Counted from the stretch's first letter, positions 1-7,465 are shown. The stretch is DNA of 14,734 nucleotides from RGIG426 sp045598065 (GCA_045598065.1 JAZLLJ010000002.1:1-14734), one strand, 5' to 3'. Translations and numbers: made by a program. Notes: a model not told the origin generated them from the sequence alone.

Positions 1-1958
1 TGGGCGCCGGTCTCGATGTATTTCTTCGCGTTATCCCAAGCACCGCCGGCGTTGGCCATGAAGATAGCCATAATGAAACCGGACACAGTGCAGCCGCACA
101 GCATACCGAGCACGCCGAAGCCGCCGAGGGTGCAACCCACAACGATCGGAGCGGCGATACCGACAACGGCCGGGAGAATCATCTCTTTCAAAGAAGCTTT
201 GGAGCACATATCCACGCAAGTCGCGTAGTCCGGCTCGGCTTCGCCTTCCATAATGCCTTTGATCTCTTTGAACTGACGGCGAACTTCCACCACGATGCTC
301 TGGGCAGCGCGAGAAACAGAGTTCATGGTCAGGGCGGAGAACAGGAACGGCAAGCAGGCGCCGATGAACAGACCGACGAGCACTTTCGGATCGAGCAGGT
401 CGATGGCGGCGTCGAATTTATCGGCATTCGCCTCGATGAGTTTCTCTTTGAAGTTGGCGATGAGCGCCAGGGCGGTCATACCGGCAGAGCCGATAGCAAA
501 GCCTTTACCGGTAGCGGCGGTGGTGTTACCCAGGGAGTCGAGAGCGTCGGTACGCTCGCGGACTTCCGGCTCGAGGCCGGACATCTCGGCGATACCGCCG
601 GCGTTATCCGCAACCGGGCCGTAAGCGTCGGTCGCGAGGGTGATACCCAAAGTGGACAGCATGCCGACAGCGGCAAGGGAGATGCCGTACAGACCGAGGT
701 TCGGATCGCTGGAACCGTTGGCGCAGAAGAACGCAACGAGAATGGCGATGCCGACAATCAGAATCGGGAGAACCGTGGACATCATACCGGTGCCCAGACC
801 GCTGATGATGAGGGTGGCGGTACCGGTTTCAGAAGTGGCCGCGATTTTCTGGGTGGGTTTGTAAGTATCCGACGTAAAGTACTCGGTGCAAAGACCGATG
901 AGCACGCCGGAAGCAAGACCGGCGACAATCGCCCAGTAGAGGCCGAACGGCATTTTCATCGTAAGGATGAGCACCAAGGCCACGACAGCGGAAGCGATGG
1001 CGGCAAAGTTGGTGCCGCGACGCAGAGCGGACAGAAGGTTTTTCTGGGAAGCGCCCTCTTTGGTTTGGACAAAGAAGGTGCCGACGAGGGAGCAGATAAC
1101 GCCGATAGCCGCCATCAACAGGGGCAGGGCCACGGAGTTGACATCGTCAAAGGACGAAGTCGCACCGGCCGCCACCACGCCGAGGGCGCAGGTGGAAACC
1201 AAGGAACCGACGTAGCTTTCGTACAGGTCGGCACCCATACCGGCAACGTCGCCCACGTTGTCGCCGACGTTGTCAGCGATCGCGGCAGGGTTACGCGGGT
1301 CGTCTTCCGGGATACCGGCTTCGACTTTACCCACGAGGTCGGCGCCCACGTCAGCGGCTTTGGTGAAGATACCGCCGCCCACACGGGCAAACAACGCCAT
1401 GGAAGAAGCGCCCATACCGAAGGTTACCATCGCAGCGGTGATTTCCGGCAGTTCGCAATGGAAGCAGAGTTTCATGATGGCGTACCACAGGGAGATGTCC
1501 AAAAGGCCGAGGCCGACAACGGTGAAGCCCATGACGGAACCGGCGGAGAACGCCACGCGCAGACCGCGGTTAAGGCCGGAACGGCAAGCGTTCGCAGTAC
1601 GGTCGTTCGCACGGGTGGCGATGGTCATGCCGATGAAGCCGGACAGACCGGAGAAGAAACCACCGGTCAGGAAGGCGAACGGCACGTACGGGCTAACCAA
1701 ACCGGAGTACGCCGGGTTGGAGCCTTTCAGCACATATGCCATCACGCACAGCACGGCAAACAGGCAAACAAAGAAGATGGACACGGTGCGGTACTGACGG
1801 CTCAAGAAAGCCGAAGCACCTTTGCGGACAGCCTGAGAAATCTGTTTCATCTTGTCGGTGCCTTCGTCCGCACCAAGCACGATTTTGGCTTGGATGAACG
1901 CAAACACCAAAGCAACGATGGAAGCAGCAAGGCTGACCAAATACAGGTTTTCAAACAT
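1..1958 (-). CDS. hppA: Membrane-bound K+-dependent ion-translocating pyrophosphatase (partial, C-terminus off window)
   Basis: This integral membrane enzyme hydrolyses cytoplasmic pyrophosphate and uses the energy to pump Na+ and/or H+ across the membrane. I translated the minus strand from an ATG at 1956-1958, preceded by a clear AGGAGG (1968-1973). The 652 visible residues form alternating hydrophobic helices with the family's catalytic signatures: DVGADLVGKVE at residues 203-213 and DNVGDNVGD at 229-237, the Mg-PPi binding acidic motifs. GNTTAATGKG at 477-486 has Ala481 where K+-independent enzymes carry Lys, so it belongs to the K+-dependent class. The Asp244-Leu-Tyr-Glu247 gate has its Glu three residues after the Asp, as in Na+-pumping members such as the Thermotoga enzyme. 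The open frame reaches the window edge after ANAGGAWDNAKKYIETGA. The family's final 50-60 residues, including the last PPi-binding GDTVGDPFKD-type segment, are therefore missing. Family identity is certain; the pumped ion is inferred. Confidence 0.97.
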   Translation of the reverse strand, partial: MFENLYLVSLAASIVALVFAFIQAKIVLGADEGTDKMKQISQAVRKGASAFLSRQYRTVSIFFVCLFAVLCVMAYVLKGSNPAYSGLVSPYVPFAFLTGGFFSGLSGFIGMTIATRANDRTANACRSGLNRGLRVAFSAGSVMGFTVVGLGLLDISLWYAIMKLCFHCELPEITAAMVTFGMGASSMALFARVGGGIFTKAADVGADLVGKVEAGIPEDDPRNPAAIADNVGDNVGDVAGMGADLYESYVGSLVSTCALGVVAAGATSSFDDVNSVALPLLMAAIGVICSLVGTFFVQTKEGASQKNLLSALRRGTNFAAIASAVVALVLILTMKMPFGLYWAIVAGLASGVLIGLCTEYFTSDTYKPTQKIAATSETGTATLIISGLGTGMMSTVLPILIVGIAILVAFFCANGSSDPNLGLYGISLAAVGMLSTLGITLATDAYGPVADNAGGIAEMSGLEPEVRERTDALDSLGNTTAATGKGFAIGSAGMTALALIANFKEKLIEANADKFDAAIDLLDPKVLVGLFIGACLPFLFSALTMNSVSRAAQSIVVEVRRQFKEIKGIMEGEAEPDYATCVDMCSKASLKEMILPAVVGIAAPIVVGCTLGGFGVLGMLCGCTVSGFIMAIFMANAGGAWDNAKKYIETGA

Positions 1959-2004
1959 TTGGGATTGCCTCCTCTATAAAATTTGGGTTTTTGCATACAT
2001 ATTA

Positions 2005-2033
2005 AATATAAGGCGATTGGTATTTTTAGTCAA
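2005..2033 (-). promoter_or_regulatory. Sigma-A promoter of hppA
   Basis: On the minus strand TTGACT (2028-2033) is followed after exactly 17 nt by TATATT (2005-2010). This predicts a start near 1998 and a leader of about 40 nt before the hppA ATG. It is the only good match upstream of hppA. Confidence 0.75.
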
Positions 2034-2095
2034 GGGACAAATGGTCGGTTTTTTTACACAAAATTAACATTTTCTGTCGGGCACGCGCTCTATCA

Positions 2096-2124
2096 TTGAC
2101 AGAAACGAGGGGTTATGCTACACT
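2096..2124 (+). promoter_or_regulatory. Sigma-A promoter of the yfbR operon
   Basis: TTGACA (2096-2101, perfect -35), a 17-nt spacer, then TACACT (2119-2124), with an extended -10 TG at 2116-2117. Transcription would begin near 2131, about 30 nt before the yfbR start. It lies back to back with the hppA promoter, with 62 nt between the two -35 boxes. Confidence 0.75.
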
Positions 2125-2160
2125 ATAAAGGAGATTAAAAGGAAATGAAGGAACTGTCCG

Positions 2161-2748
2161 ATGAAACCTACGTTTTACGCGACGTTGTCGCGCATGAAAT
2201 ACATCCCTCGCTGGACGATGATGTACAACGTTCGCACAGAAAGCTTATACGAGCATACCGCGGAAGTGGCCATTTTGGCGCACGCGCTGGCGGCTATCGA
2301 AAATACCCGTTTCGGCGGCCACGTGGATGCGGGAACGTGTGTATTGTTGGCGCTGTATCACGATACGGCGGAAATCCTCACCGGCGACTTGCCTACTCCC
2401 GTGAAATACCACGATGAAAAGCTACGGGATGCCTATAAACAGGTTGAACGGGAAGCCAGTGAACGGCTTTTGCACAAGTTGCCGGAGAATCTGCGCGGTG
2501 AGTATGCACCGCTGTTGCTTACCGAAGACAGTGTGGAGGCGAAATTTGTGAAAGCCGCCGACAAATTGTCTGCTCTCGTCAAATGCGTGGAGGAACTGAA
2601 AATGGGTAACCGCGAATTCGCTTCCGCCCGTAAATCCACCGAAAAAGCGCTCAAAGCGATGGATATCGCGGCGGTGGACTGTTTTATCAAAGAATTTTTG
2701 CCTGCTTACGAGTTGTCGCTCGACGAGCAGGAAGCCCAAGGAATATAA
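2161..2748 (+). CDS. yfbR: 5'-deoxynucleotidase YfbR (HD-domain phosphohydrolase)
   Basis: It removes the phosphate from deoxyribonucleoside 5'-monophosphates in the cytoplasm, in deoxynucleotide salvage and pool control. The 195-residue product follows the E. coli YfbR pattern over its whole length: LSRMKYIPRW, NVRTESLYEHT, YHDTAEILTGDLPTPVKY and KAADKLSALVKCVEEL. The metal ligands of the HD fold are visible as His32, His67-Asp68 and Asp134. Arg17-Trp18 match the pair that selects the deoxyribose sugar in the E. coli enzyme. I chose the ATG at 2161 because AAGGA sits 8 nt upstream and the protein begins like the family. The ATG at 2145 is in another frame and only opens a shadow frame. The next gene starts 12 nt after the stop, so they should be cotranscribed. 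Family assignment is firm; exact substrate preference is inferred from homology. Confidence 0.95.
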   Translation: MKPTFYATLSRMKYIPRWTMMYNVRTESLYEHTAEVAILAHALAAIENTRFGGHVDAGTCVLLALYHDTAEILTGDLPTPVKYHDEKLRDAYKQVEREASERLLHKLPENLRGEYAPLLLTEDSVEAKFVKAADKLSALVKCVEELKMGNREFASARKSTEKALKAMDIAAVDCFIKEFLPAYELSLDEQEAQGI

Positions 2749-2760
2749 GGAGGAGTTCAT

Positions 2761-4011
2761 ATGTTGTGGAGATGCCCTGCGTGCAACCGTCAGACGGAAG
2801 AACCTATCTGTTCTCGTTGCCAAACGCCGATGGAATCGGGCGAGCCGTCGGATGCGACCGCTCTTATTAAAGAAACCTGCGGTTCGGTACTGTTTTTGGC
2901 CGCGGTGATTTGTTTTACGGCGGCGATTGTCATTTCGGTGGTGTTTTCGCTGCTTCCCACAAAGCCGATGGAGCCGGTTAACGTTGAAGAAATTCCCGAT
3001 TTTCTTACGGAGTTTGAGGAAGACGTCGGGATAACCATCAACGCGGATTTGAAGGATGCGATTGTGGCTGCATCGGAGGATATCAGCGAAAACGGTGTAA
3101 TTGACGTTGAGGCGGCGAACGAGAAAACGTTTTCTTTGCCGCTTTTGTCCATTTTGGCTTGCGTCGGGTTATGGCTTTTGTTGGTACAAGGGTATAACGA
3201 CCGTGTGAGTTTGCAAAAGGGCGGACCGATTTGCTTAAAAATCGTGACCATTATCGGGGAAGTCGTATCCATTATTTTGGCGGTTTCCTTCGCGATTTTG
3301 TGCGTTGGACTGTGGATAAAACGCCCCGAATTGGTAGCGGTTTTTAACGAGCAAGGGGAAGACGTTTGGGCTAAATTGTTTGCCGCGCTGCTTTCGAACG
3401 ATGTGGTTATGTGGGTACTCCTCATTCTCTGCGGCGTGATTGCCGTTGCGAGCGTTGTGGCCGTTTTGTTCTTTATCTTTGCCACCAAAACGGTCAACAG
3501 TTTGCTGTATACCGCTAAGACCGGCAATTTCGGCAAAAAGGCCAGTCTCTTTGTCGGTGTTATCTTGTGTGTGCTGGCGGTGATGTTTTTGGCAGACGGT
3601 TGCAGTCTCTTGGAGATGGGGAACTGGAACGGTATTGCCGTGCTGTTGAATGCGGTGGCGTATCTGCTGTTTGCGATTACGCTGTTTATCTATCGCAGCC
3701 GCGCCCATACGCTTATGTGGGAGCAACCGGCGTTTACCGGTGAGACGGCGGCAGGAATGCCCAGTATTCCTGCCGGTATCCGCGCATCGGATCTTATGAA
3801 CGAGCGCCCGGCGGCGCCGACACCGGTTGTGCCGGTGACACCGGTTAAGACCAATCCGCAACAGCCGCGCCGTACGCTCAACGAGCCGTTTACGGAAGAA
3901 TCGTTGGAGCCGAAACCCATGACCGCCAACGGCTGCTGCCCGAAATGCGGCACGCCGATTCCGGACAACACGTTCTTCTGCTTGCATTGCGGACAGAAAT
4001 TAAATCGGTAA
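2761..4011 (+). CDS. Polytopic membrane protein with N- and C-terminal zinc ribbons
   Basis: I do not recognise a named family. The 416-residue product opens with a CPAC...CSRC knuckle (Cys5, Cys8, Cys17, Cys20) and closes with CPKCGTPIP...FCLHCGQKLNR (Cys393, Cys396, Cys407, Cys410). It therefore carries a rubredoxin-type zinc ribbon at each end, both probably cytoplasmic. Between them are about six hydrophobic segments, near residues 42-66, 125-145, 160-187, 210-242, 263-283 and 290-312. An acidic loop of about 55 residues follows the first. A Pro/Thr-rich linker (about 350-390) separates the last membrane helix from the C-terminal ribbon. AAGGAGG lies 6-8 nt before the ATG, and the gene is 12 nt behind yfbR with no terminator between. 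Zinc-ribbon membrane proteins of this kind are common in Clostridia and mostly uncharacterised. No function is claimed. Confidence 0.85.
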   Translation: MLWRCPACNRQTEEPICSRCQTPMESGEPSDATALIKETCGSVLFLAAVICFTAAIVISVVFSLLPTKPMEPVNVEEIPDFLTEFEEDVGITINADLKDAIVAASEDISENGVIDVEAANEKTFSLPLLSILACVGLWLLLVQGYNDRVSLQKGGPICLKIVTIIGEVVSIILAVSFAILCVGLWIKRPELVAVFNEQGEDVWAKLFAALLSNDVVMWVLLILCGVIAVASVVAVLFFIFATKTVNSLLYTAKTGNFGKKASLFVGVILCVLAVMFLADGCSLLEMGNWNGIAVLLNAVAYLLFAITLFIYRSRAHTLMWEQPAFTGETAAGMPSIPAGIRASDLMNERPAAPTPVVPVTPVKTNPQQPRRTLNEPFTEESLEPKPMTANGCCPKCGTPIPDNTFFCLHCGQKLNR

Positions 4012-4030
4012 AGCAACACAAAACATAAAG

Positions 4031-4067
4031 AAAAAGCACCTTGCATCGGACGATGTAAGGTGCTTTT
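4031..4067. terminator. Bidirectional intrinsic terminator between converging operons
   Basis: The left arm AGCACCTTGCATCG pairs with CGATGTAAGGTGCT around a GA loop (14 bp, one G-U pair). It has an A-run on the left and a T-run on the right, so it can stop transcripts from both sides. It sits in the 66-nt gap between converging genes. Confidence 0.9.
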
Positions 4068-4077
4068 TTATTTGTGG

Positions 4078-4974
4078 TCAAAAGGTGGGTTCTTCGACGG
4101 TCATATTGCGAGAGTCTACGGAAATACGGTAATCGGCGGTGGTGCCGTCGCTGAAGGTGACTTTTACCACCGTGTCGCCGATTTTTTCGGCGGTTCGGAT
4201 TTCAAGGACGTTGTCTTCCAAGGAAACGGTGGCAATCTCTTTGTTCTCGACTTCGCAGGAAACGGCGGTTTTCTTGCCAAGATCAAACGTTTGTATACTA
4301 CCGGCCGGTTTGCCGGAAAGAATGGCGAGGGTGATGGCGAGAAGGATGGTTGTTGTGGCGGTGATGCAGAGAGCAACCGCACGGGTTTTCTTCTTTTTGA
4401 ACACCACAAAGCAAAGCAAAAACGCCATGCCGATACAGAAAATCACACTCAAAAGATGATGGGGGAAGTTTGTGGGAAGAACGCGGAACGCTTTGTCCAA
4501 TCCCAGTCCCACCAGTGCGCCGGTCGCGACCGACAGGATAACGGCGGAGACGACGTTGTCGTGTCTCACCTGATAGGCGATGGCGCCGCCGGGAATGGTG
4601 AGCAACGTCCACCAAAGCCAACCGCCGCCGATGTAGTACACGACGAAGTATAGGTGGAGCGTTGCCAGGAAGGCTTCGCCGGCAAAAAGCGCGCCGATAA
4701 TGGAAACCAGGTAGATAATCGGCTGACTGATGAGGAAAAAGCCGAAACATTTGGCGGCGGCGTCGAAGGTGTTTTCGCATCCCAAAACGACGAAGATGGC
4801 GAGCGGAATCCACACGTCAAACGTGAGCGCCGGATCGGTAAACGAAGTATCTTTCAATGTGGGAATGCAGTTGAGAATGCCCACGAACGCGCCGATAACC
4901 GCCGCGAAAATCGCTATAAATTTCCAAGAATACGGTGTTTTGAACAGTTCGAAATGAATGGCAGGTTTTTTCAT
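4078..4974 (-). CDS. Membrane protein with C-terminal Ig-like (Big-type) domain, function unknown
   Basis: The 298-residue product has about seven hydrophobic segments, roughly residues 15-38, 53-66, 74-99, 104-133, 140-160, 172-193 and 199-218. A soluble tail of about 80 residues follows. The tail reads as a beta-rich module (FDLGKKTAVSCEVENKEIAT, then VSLEDNVLEIRTAEKIGDT, then VVKVTFSDGTTADYRISV). This resembles the bacterial Ig-like group 2 pattern, in which a value 'violates' constancy and a Gly-Asp/Thr strand follows. By topology the tail should lie outside the cell if the N-terminus is inside and seven helices are right. GGAG lies 8 nt before the ATG. It is the last gene of an operon, 12 nt behind the lipid kinase gene, so a role at the envelope is plausible. 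I do not recognise the membrane part, and the Ig-like call is moderate. Confidence 0.8.
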   Translation of the reverse strand: MKKPAIHFELFKTPYSWKFIAIFAAVIGAFVGILNCIPTLKDTSFTDPALTFDVWIPLAIFVVLGCENTFDAAAKCFGFFLISQPIIYLVSIIGALFAGEAFLATLHLYFVVYYIGGGWLWWTLLTIPGGAIAYQVRHDNVVSAVILSVATGALVGLGLDKAFRVLPTNFPHHLLSVIFCIGMAFLLCFVVFKKKKTRAVALCITATTTILLAITLAILSGKPAGSIQTFDLGKKTAVSCEVENKEIATVSLEDNVLEIRTAEKIGDTVVKVTFSDGTTADYRISVDSRNMTVEEPTF

Positions 4975-4986
4975 ACGTACAACTCC

Positions 4987-5934
4987 TTACTTGACCGTGG
5001 CAAGTTTGTCTGCGGTTGTCTGTTTGCTGACAAGGGCGGTGGGAAGCACAAAGCGGAAATGGTTGGGCAAAATCTCGAACGAAACGGTTTTGCTGTGGAC
5101 GATCTCGCCGTCGATGTTGATGCAGGCGGCTTTGTCACATTCGGCTTCCATTTTGGTACCTTGCAGGTGTTCGCAGACGTCCCATCCGTAATGTTCGCCG
5201 CGTTTATAGCCGCCGAGCAGTTTAATCATTTTCAGTTTGGAGACGGAAGTAACTAATACGAAGTCGAGCAATCCGTCGTTGGGGACAGAGCCGGGAGCGC
5301 CGCAGTAGCCGCCGCCGTAATACTGGCCGTTGGCGGCAAGGACAAAGAGAAAACGACCGGTACGCTCAACCACGCCGTCGGCGGTGGTGATTTTGATTTT
5401 CAAGTTGTTGCCGGCAGGTTTGCACAGCATTTTGACTACGCCCAAATCATACGCCATCGAGCCGGAAACAAGCGGCAGGCGCTTGAAATCGCCCATATAC
5501 GCGCACACGTCCGCATCCACGCCGAGCGAGCAGATATTTAAGGACAGTTCGCCGTTGCAGAGAATGCCGTCTACCGCGGTTGCTTCGCCTTCGATAAGCG
5601 CAGGCAAATCAAGGAACTGCTCTGCTTTGCCGAACGTCTTCACGTAATCATTGCCCGAGCCACAGGGCACACAGGCAATTTCGACGTTTTTGGCGCCGGC
5701 GGCACCGTTGGTCACTTCGTTGAGCGTGCCGTCGCCGCCGACTGCATACAGCCGCACAAGGTCGCCTTTTTCAGCTTCCTCTTTGGCGTAGATGCTGGCA
5801 TCACCTGCTTTGTTGGTGACGCGGATGGCATAGTCACCGCCGTGAGCGCTAAAATACGCCTCGATTTCGGGAATGTAGTCCATGGCGCGGCTTTTTTTGC
5901 CGGCGGCAGGGTTAAGAATAAAAACGTGTCGCAA
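4987..5934 (-). CDS. Diacylglycerol/lipid kinase family protein (YegS/BmrU/DgkB type)
   Basis: It is a soluble ATP-dependent kinase that phosphorylates a lipid alcohol such as diacylglycerol at the inner membrane face, a step that recycles diacylglycerol into phospholipid synthesis. The 315 residues show the family landmarks in order: FILNPAAGKK near residues 5-14, the nucleotide-binding GGDGTLNEV (66-74), PCGSGND (90-96), then NICSLGVDADV and the C-terminal beta-domain ending INIDGEIV. No ATG fits. The frame opens at TTG 5938-5940, but AGAGG ends only 2 nt before that. The second TTG at 5932-5934 is 8 nt from AGAGG and gives MRHVFILNPAAGK, the usual N-terminus of this family, so I place the start there. 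It lies 30 nt after the methyltransferase stop and 12 nt before the next start, in the middle of an operon. The substrate could be another lipid. Confidence 0.92.
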   Translation of the reverse strand: MRHVFILNPAAGKKSRAMDYIPEIEAYFSAHGGDYAIRVTNKAGDASIYAKEEAEKGDLVRLYAVGGDGTLNEVTNGAAGAKNVEIACVPCGSGNDYVKTFGKAEQFLDLPALIEGEATAVDGILCNGELSLNICSLGVDADVCAYMGDFKRLPLVSGSMAYDLGVVKMLCKPAGNNLKIKITTADGVVERTGRFLFVLAANGQYYGGGYCGAPGSVPNDGLLDFVLVTSVSKLKMIKLLGGYKRGEHYGWDVCEHLQGTKMEAECDKAACINIDGEIVHSKTVSFEILPNHFRFVLPTALVSKQTTADKLATVK

Positions 5935-5964
5935 GGTCAAAACCTCTTTTCGTTTCGGTTTCTG

Positions 5965-7071
5965 TTAAAAATACATATACAAGGTGCATTTGAGCATTCC
6001 GTTATACAGTTTGCGACGCTTCGTTGCTTTTCGGCCGAATAGCGTTTCAAAATCCTCGTCCGGGCTGATGATGGCGTAGTTCCAACCGGGTTTCGGGACG
6101 AAGACTTTTCCCATTTCGCGGATGAGCGTTTGGGCGGTTTTTACGTCGAGCAAACGCTCGCCGTAAGGGGGATTGCAAAGCACGGTGCCGGAATCGCCGA
6201 GCGGCTCAAAGTTGCGCAAATCGCGCACCGCGGTTTCGAGATTTTTTGCCACGCCCGCTTTTTCGGCGTTGTCGCGGCAGAGGGAAAGAACCTCTTTGTC
6301 GATGTCCGCGCCGAACAGCGCCGGCAGACGGTCGGGTTGCTCGAAAGAAATTGCCCGTTCGCGTTCTTCCTGCCAAACGGCGGCAGGCATGAGTGCCCAT
6401 TCTTCGGCGGCAAAGCGACGGGATTTTCCGGGCGCAATTTTTGCCGCTTGGAGCGCTGCCTCAATTAAAAGTGTGCCCGAGCCGCAACAGGGATCGAAAA
6501 GACGTTCGGCACGACGGGCGTGGGCGAGGTCGGCAATCGCGGCGGCGAGGGTTTCTTTTAGCGGCGCGGCGCCGGAAATTTCGCGGTAGCCGCGTTTGTG
6601 AAGTCCTGCTCCCGAAGTATCTAAAAGCAGGGAAACCTCATCTTTAAGGATGGTAAACTGGATTTGGTATAAAGAGCCGGTTTCGGCGAAACGAGCTTGG
6701 TGGTAGGTTTGGTTTAACTTGTCCACCACCGCCTTTTTTACAATGGATTGGCAGTCGGGGATACTGTGGAGCGTGGAATTTAACGACCAGCCTTTCACGG
6801 GAAAACGGTCGAGTTTGCCGATGTAATCCGCCCAGGGCAGGGCTTTTACGCCTTGGTATAGTTCCTCAAAAGAACGAGCGGAAAAACGGCCCACGAGGAT
6901 TTGGATGCGTTCCGCAAAACGGCTTTGGATGTTGGCGCGGGCGAGAATGGCTTCGTCGCCGGAAAACAGCACGCGGCCGTTTTGTGCCTCCACCTTATCG
7001 GCGCCGAGGCGTTTCAGTTCATCCGCTAACACGCCTTCGATTCCGAACAGGCACGGCGCACAAAAACGCAT
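5965..7071 (-). CDS. THUMP-domain class I SAM-dependent RNA methyltransferase (RlmL/YpsC family)
   Basis: It transfers methyl from S-adenosylmethionine to a guanine N2 in RNA. The E. coli homologue RlmL modifies 23S rRNA G2445 with the N-terminal half of a fusion protein; this gene encodes that half only, as is normal in Firmicutes. The 368 residues contain an N-terminal ferredoxin-like/THUMP region (about 1-155). The Rossmann methyltransferase fold follows, with motif I DPCCGSGTLLIEAAL from Asp193 and the catalytic NPPYGERL from Asn300. The C-terminus is the typical KLYNGMLKCTLYMYF. AGGAGG lies 7 nt before the ATG at 7069-7071. The upstream in-frame TTG at 7075-7077 is almost touching the AGGAGG and is rejected as the start. 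It is the first gene of a three-gene operon with the lipid kinase and a membrane protein. Family assignment is firm; the target nucleotide is inferred. Confidence 0.95.
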   Translation of the reverse strand: MRFCAPCLFGIEGVLADELKRLGADKVEAQNGRVLFSGDEAILARANIQSRFAERIQILVGRFSARSFEELYQGVKALPWADYIGKLDRFPVKGWSLNSTLHSIPDCQSIVKKAVVDKLNQTYHQARFAETGSLYQIQFTILKDEVSLLLDTSGAGLHKRGYREISGAAPLKETLAAAIADLAHARRAERLFDPCCGSGTLLIEAALQAAKIAPGKSRRFAAEEWALMPAAVWQEERERAISFEQPDRLPALFGADIDKEVLSLCRDNAEKAGVAKNLETAVRDLRNFEPLGDSGTVLCNPPYGERLLDVKTAQTLIREMGKVFVPKPGWNYAIISPDEDFETLFGRKATKRRKLYNGMLKCTLYMYF

Positions 7072-7103
7072 ATTCAACCCTCCTATTGTCTAATCACCTC
7101 TAT

Positions 7104-7132
7104 ACTTTACACTATTTTAGGTGAAGGTGCAA
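7104..7132 (-). promoter_or_regulatory. Probable promoter of the methyltransferase-lipid kinase operon
   Basis: On the minus strand TTGCAC (7127-7132), 17 nt, then TAAAGT (7104-7109). This is a moderate match that would start about 25 nt before the AGGAGG of the methyltransferase gene. It is divergent from the tRNA promoter. Confidence 0.5.
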
Positions 7133-7161
7133 GCAAAATTTGCTTTTTTTCAAAATTGGGC

Positions 7162-7190
7162 TTGCAAATGCAGGGGAAATAGGGTAGAAT
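7162..7190 (+). promoter_or_regulatory. Promoter of the tRNA-Arg gene
   Basis: TTGCAA (7162-7167), a 17-nt spacer and TAGAAT (7185-7190), predicting a start near 7197, 13 nt before the mature tRNA. The same TTGCAA -35 variant recurs at the two big divergent genes. Confidence 0.65.
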
Positions 7191-7209
7191 AGGAAAGCAC
7201 CAAAAACAA

Positions 7210-7286
7210 CCGCCCGTGGCGAAGCTGGATATCGCAGTGGATTCCGATTCCAAAGGCCGGGGGTTCGAATCCCTCCGGGCGGGCCA
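7210..7286 (+). tRNA. tRNA-Arg (anticodon CCG)
   Basis: It folds as a 77-nt cloverleaf with the CCA encoded (7284-7286). The acceptor CCGCCCG (7210-7216) pairs with CGGGCGG (7276-7282). The D stem is GCGA/TCGC, the anticodon loop is TTCCGAT (7242-7248) with CCG at 7244-7246, and there is a 5-nt variable loop. The T arm is GGGGG-TTCGAAT-CCCTC. It reads CGG codons. The top pair of the anticodon stem (positions 27-43) is a G-A mismatch; all other stem pairs are canonical or G-U. It is a lone gene with its own promoter and terminator. Confidence 0.95.
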
Positions 7287-7322
7287 AAAATCGACAAATC
7301 TCACAAGAGGTTTGTCGATTTT
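7287..7322 (+). terminator. Intrinsic terminator of tRNA-Arg
   Basis: It starts directly after the encoded CCA. A 16-bp stem, AAAATCGACAAATCTC with GAGGTTTGTCGATTTT (one G-U pair), closes on an ACAA loop and is followed by a T-rich stretch. Confidence 0.85.
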
Positions 7323-7404
7323 ACTTTTTACTTCTTCACTCTTCACTTTTCACTAAAATCAATGTGTCGATTTTTGGAAGTAATAGGTAATAGTGAATAG
7401 TGAA
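7321..7404. repeat. Inverted pair of degenerate heptamer arrays (intergenic repeat element)
   Basis: Five plus-strand heptamers run without interruption at 7321-7355: TTACTTT, TTACTTC, TTCACTC, TTCACTT and TTCACTA. After a 21-nt spacer (7356-7376), four minus-strand heptamers of the same kind occupy 7377-7404 (TTACTTC, TTACCTA, TTCACTA, TTCACTA read on the minus strand). The arrays face each other and could fold into a long imperfect hairpin. The DNA to 7465 adds a small GGC-TTC-GCC hairpin (7419-7427) and nothing that codes. It resembles dispersed intergenic repeats I have seen in Oscillospirales, which is a recollection and not a search result. Confidence 0.7.
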
Positions 7405-7465
7405 TAAGTTCGGTGTAGGCTTCGCCGACGGATATTAAATTGTGCTATGTCGTAGTCCAATCACA

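Noticed and set aside
1065..1979. 304-codon plus-strand open frame rich in Gly, His, Asp and Val
   Set aside because: It is antisense to the certain hppA gene, has no ribosome binding site and shows the low-complexity composition of a frame shadow.
2145..2417. Alternative ATG and frame at the start of yfbR
   Set aside because: It is in a different frame, overlaps a certain gene and yields no recognisable protein; its region provides the ribosome binding site of yfbR.
7131..7145. AAGCAA-AAT-TTGCTT followed by T-run, terminator-like on the plus strand
   Set aside because: No plus-strand gene lies upstream to be terminated and the stem is only six AT-rich pairs; it overlaps the methyltransferase -35 box.
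7107..7346. Short minus-strand frames reading RRDSNPRPLES or GGIRTPGLWNRNP
   Set aside because: They are the well-known false peptides produced by translating across a tRNA gene on the opposite strand.
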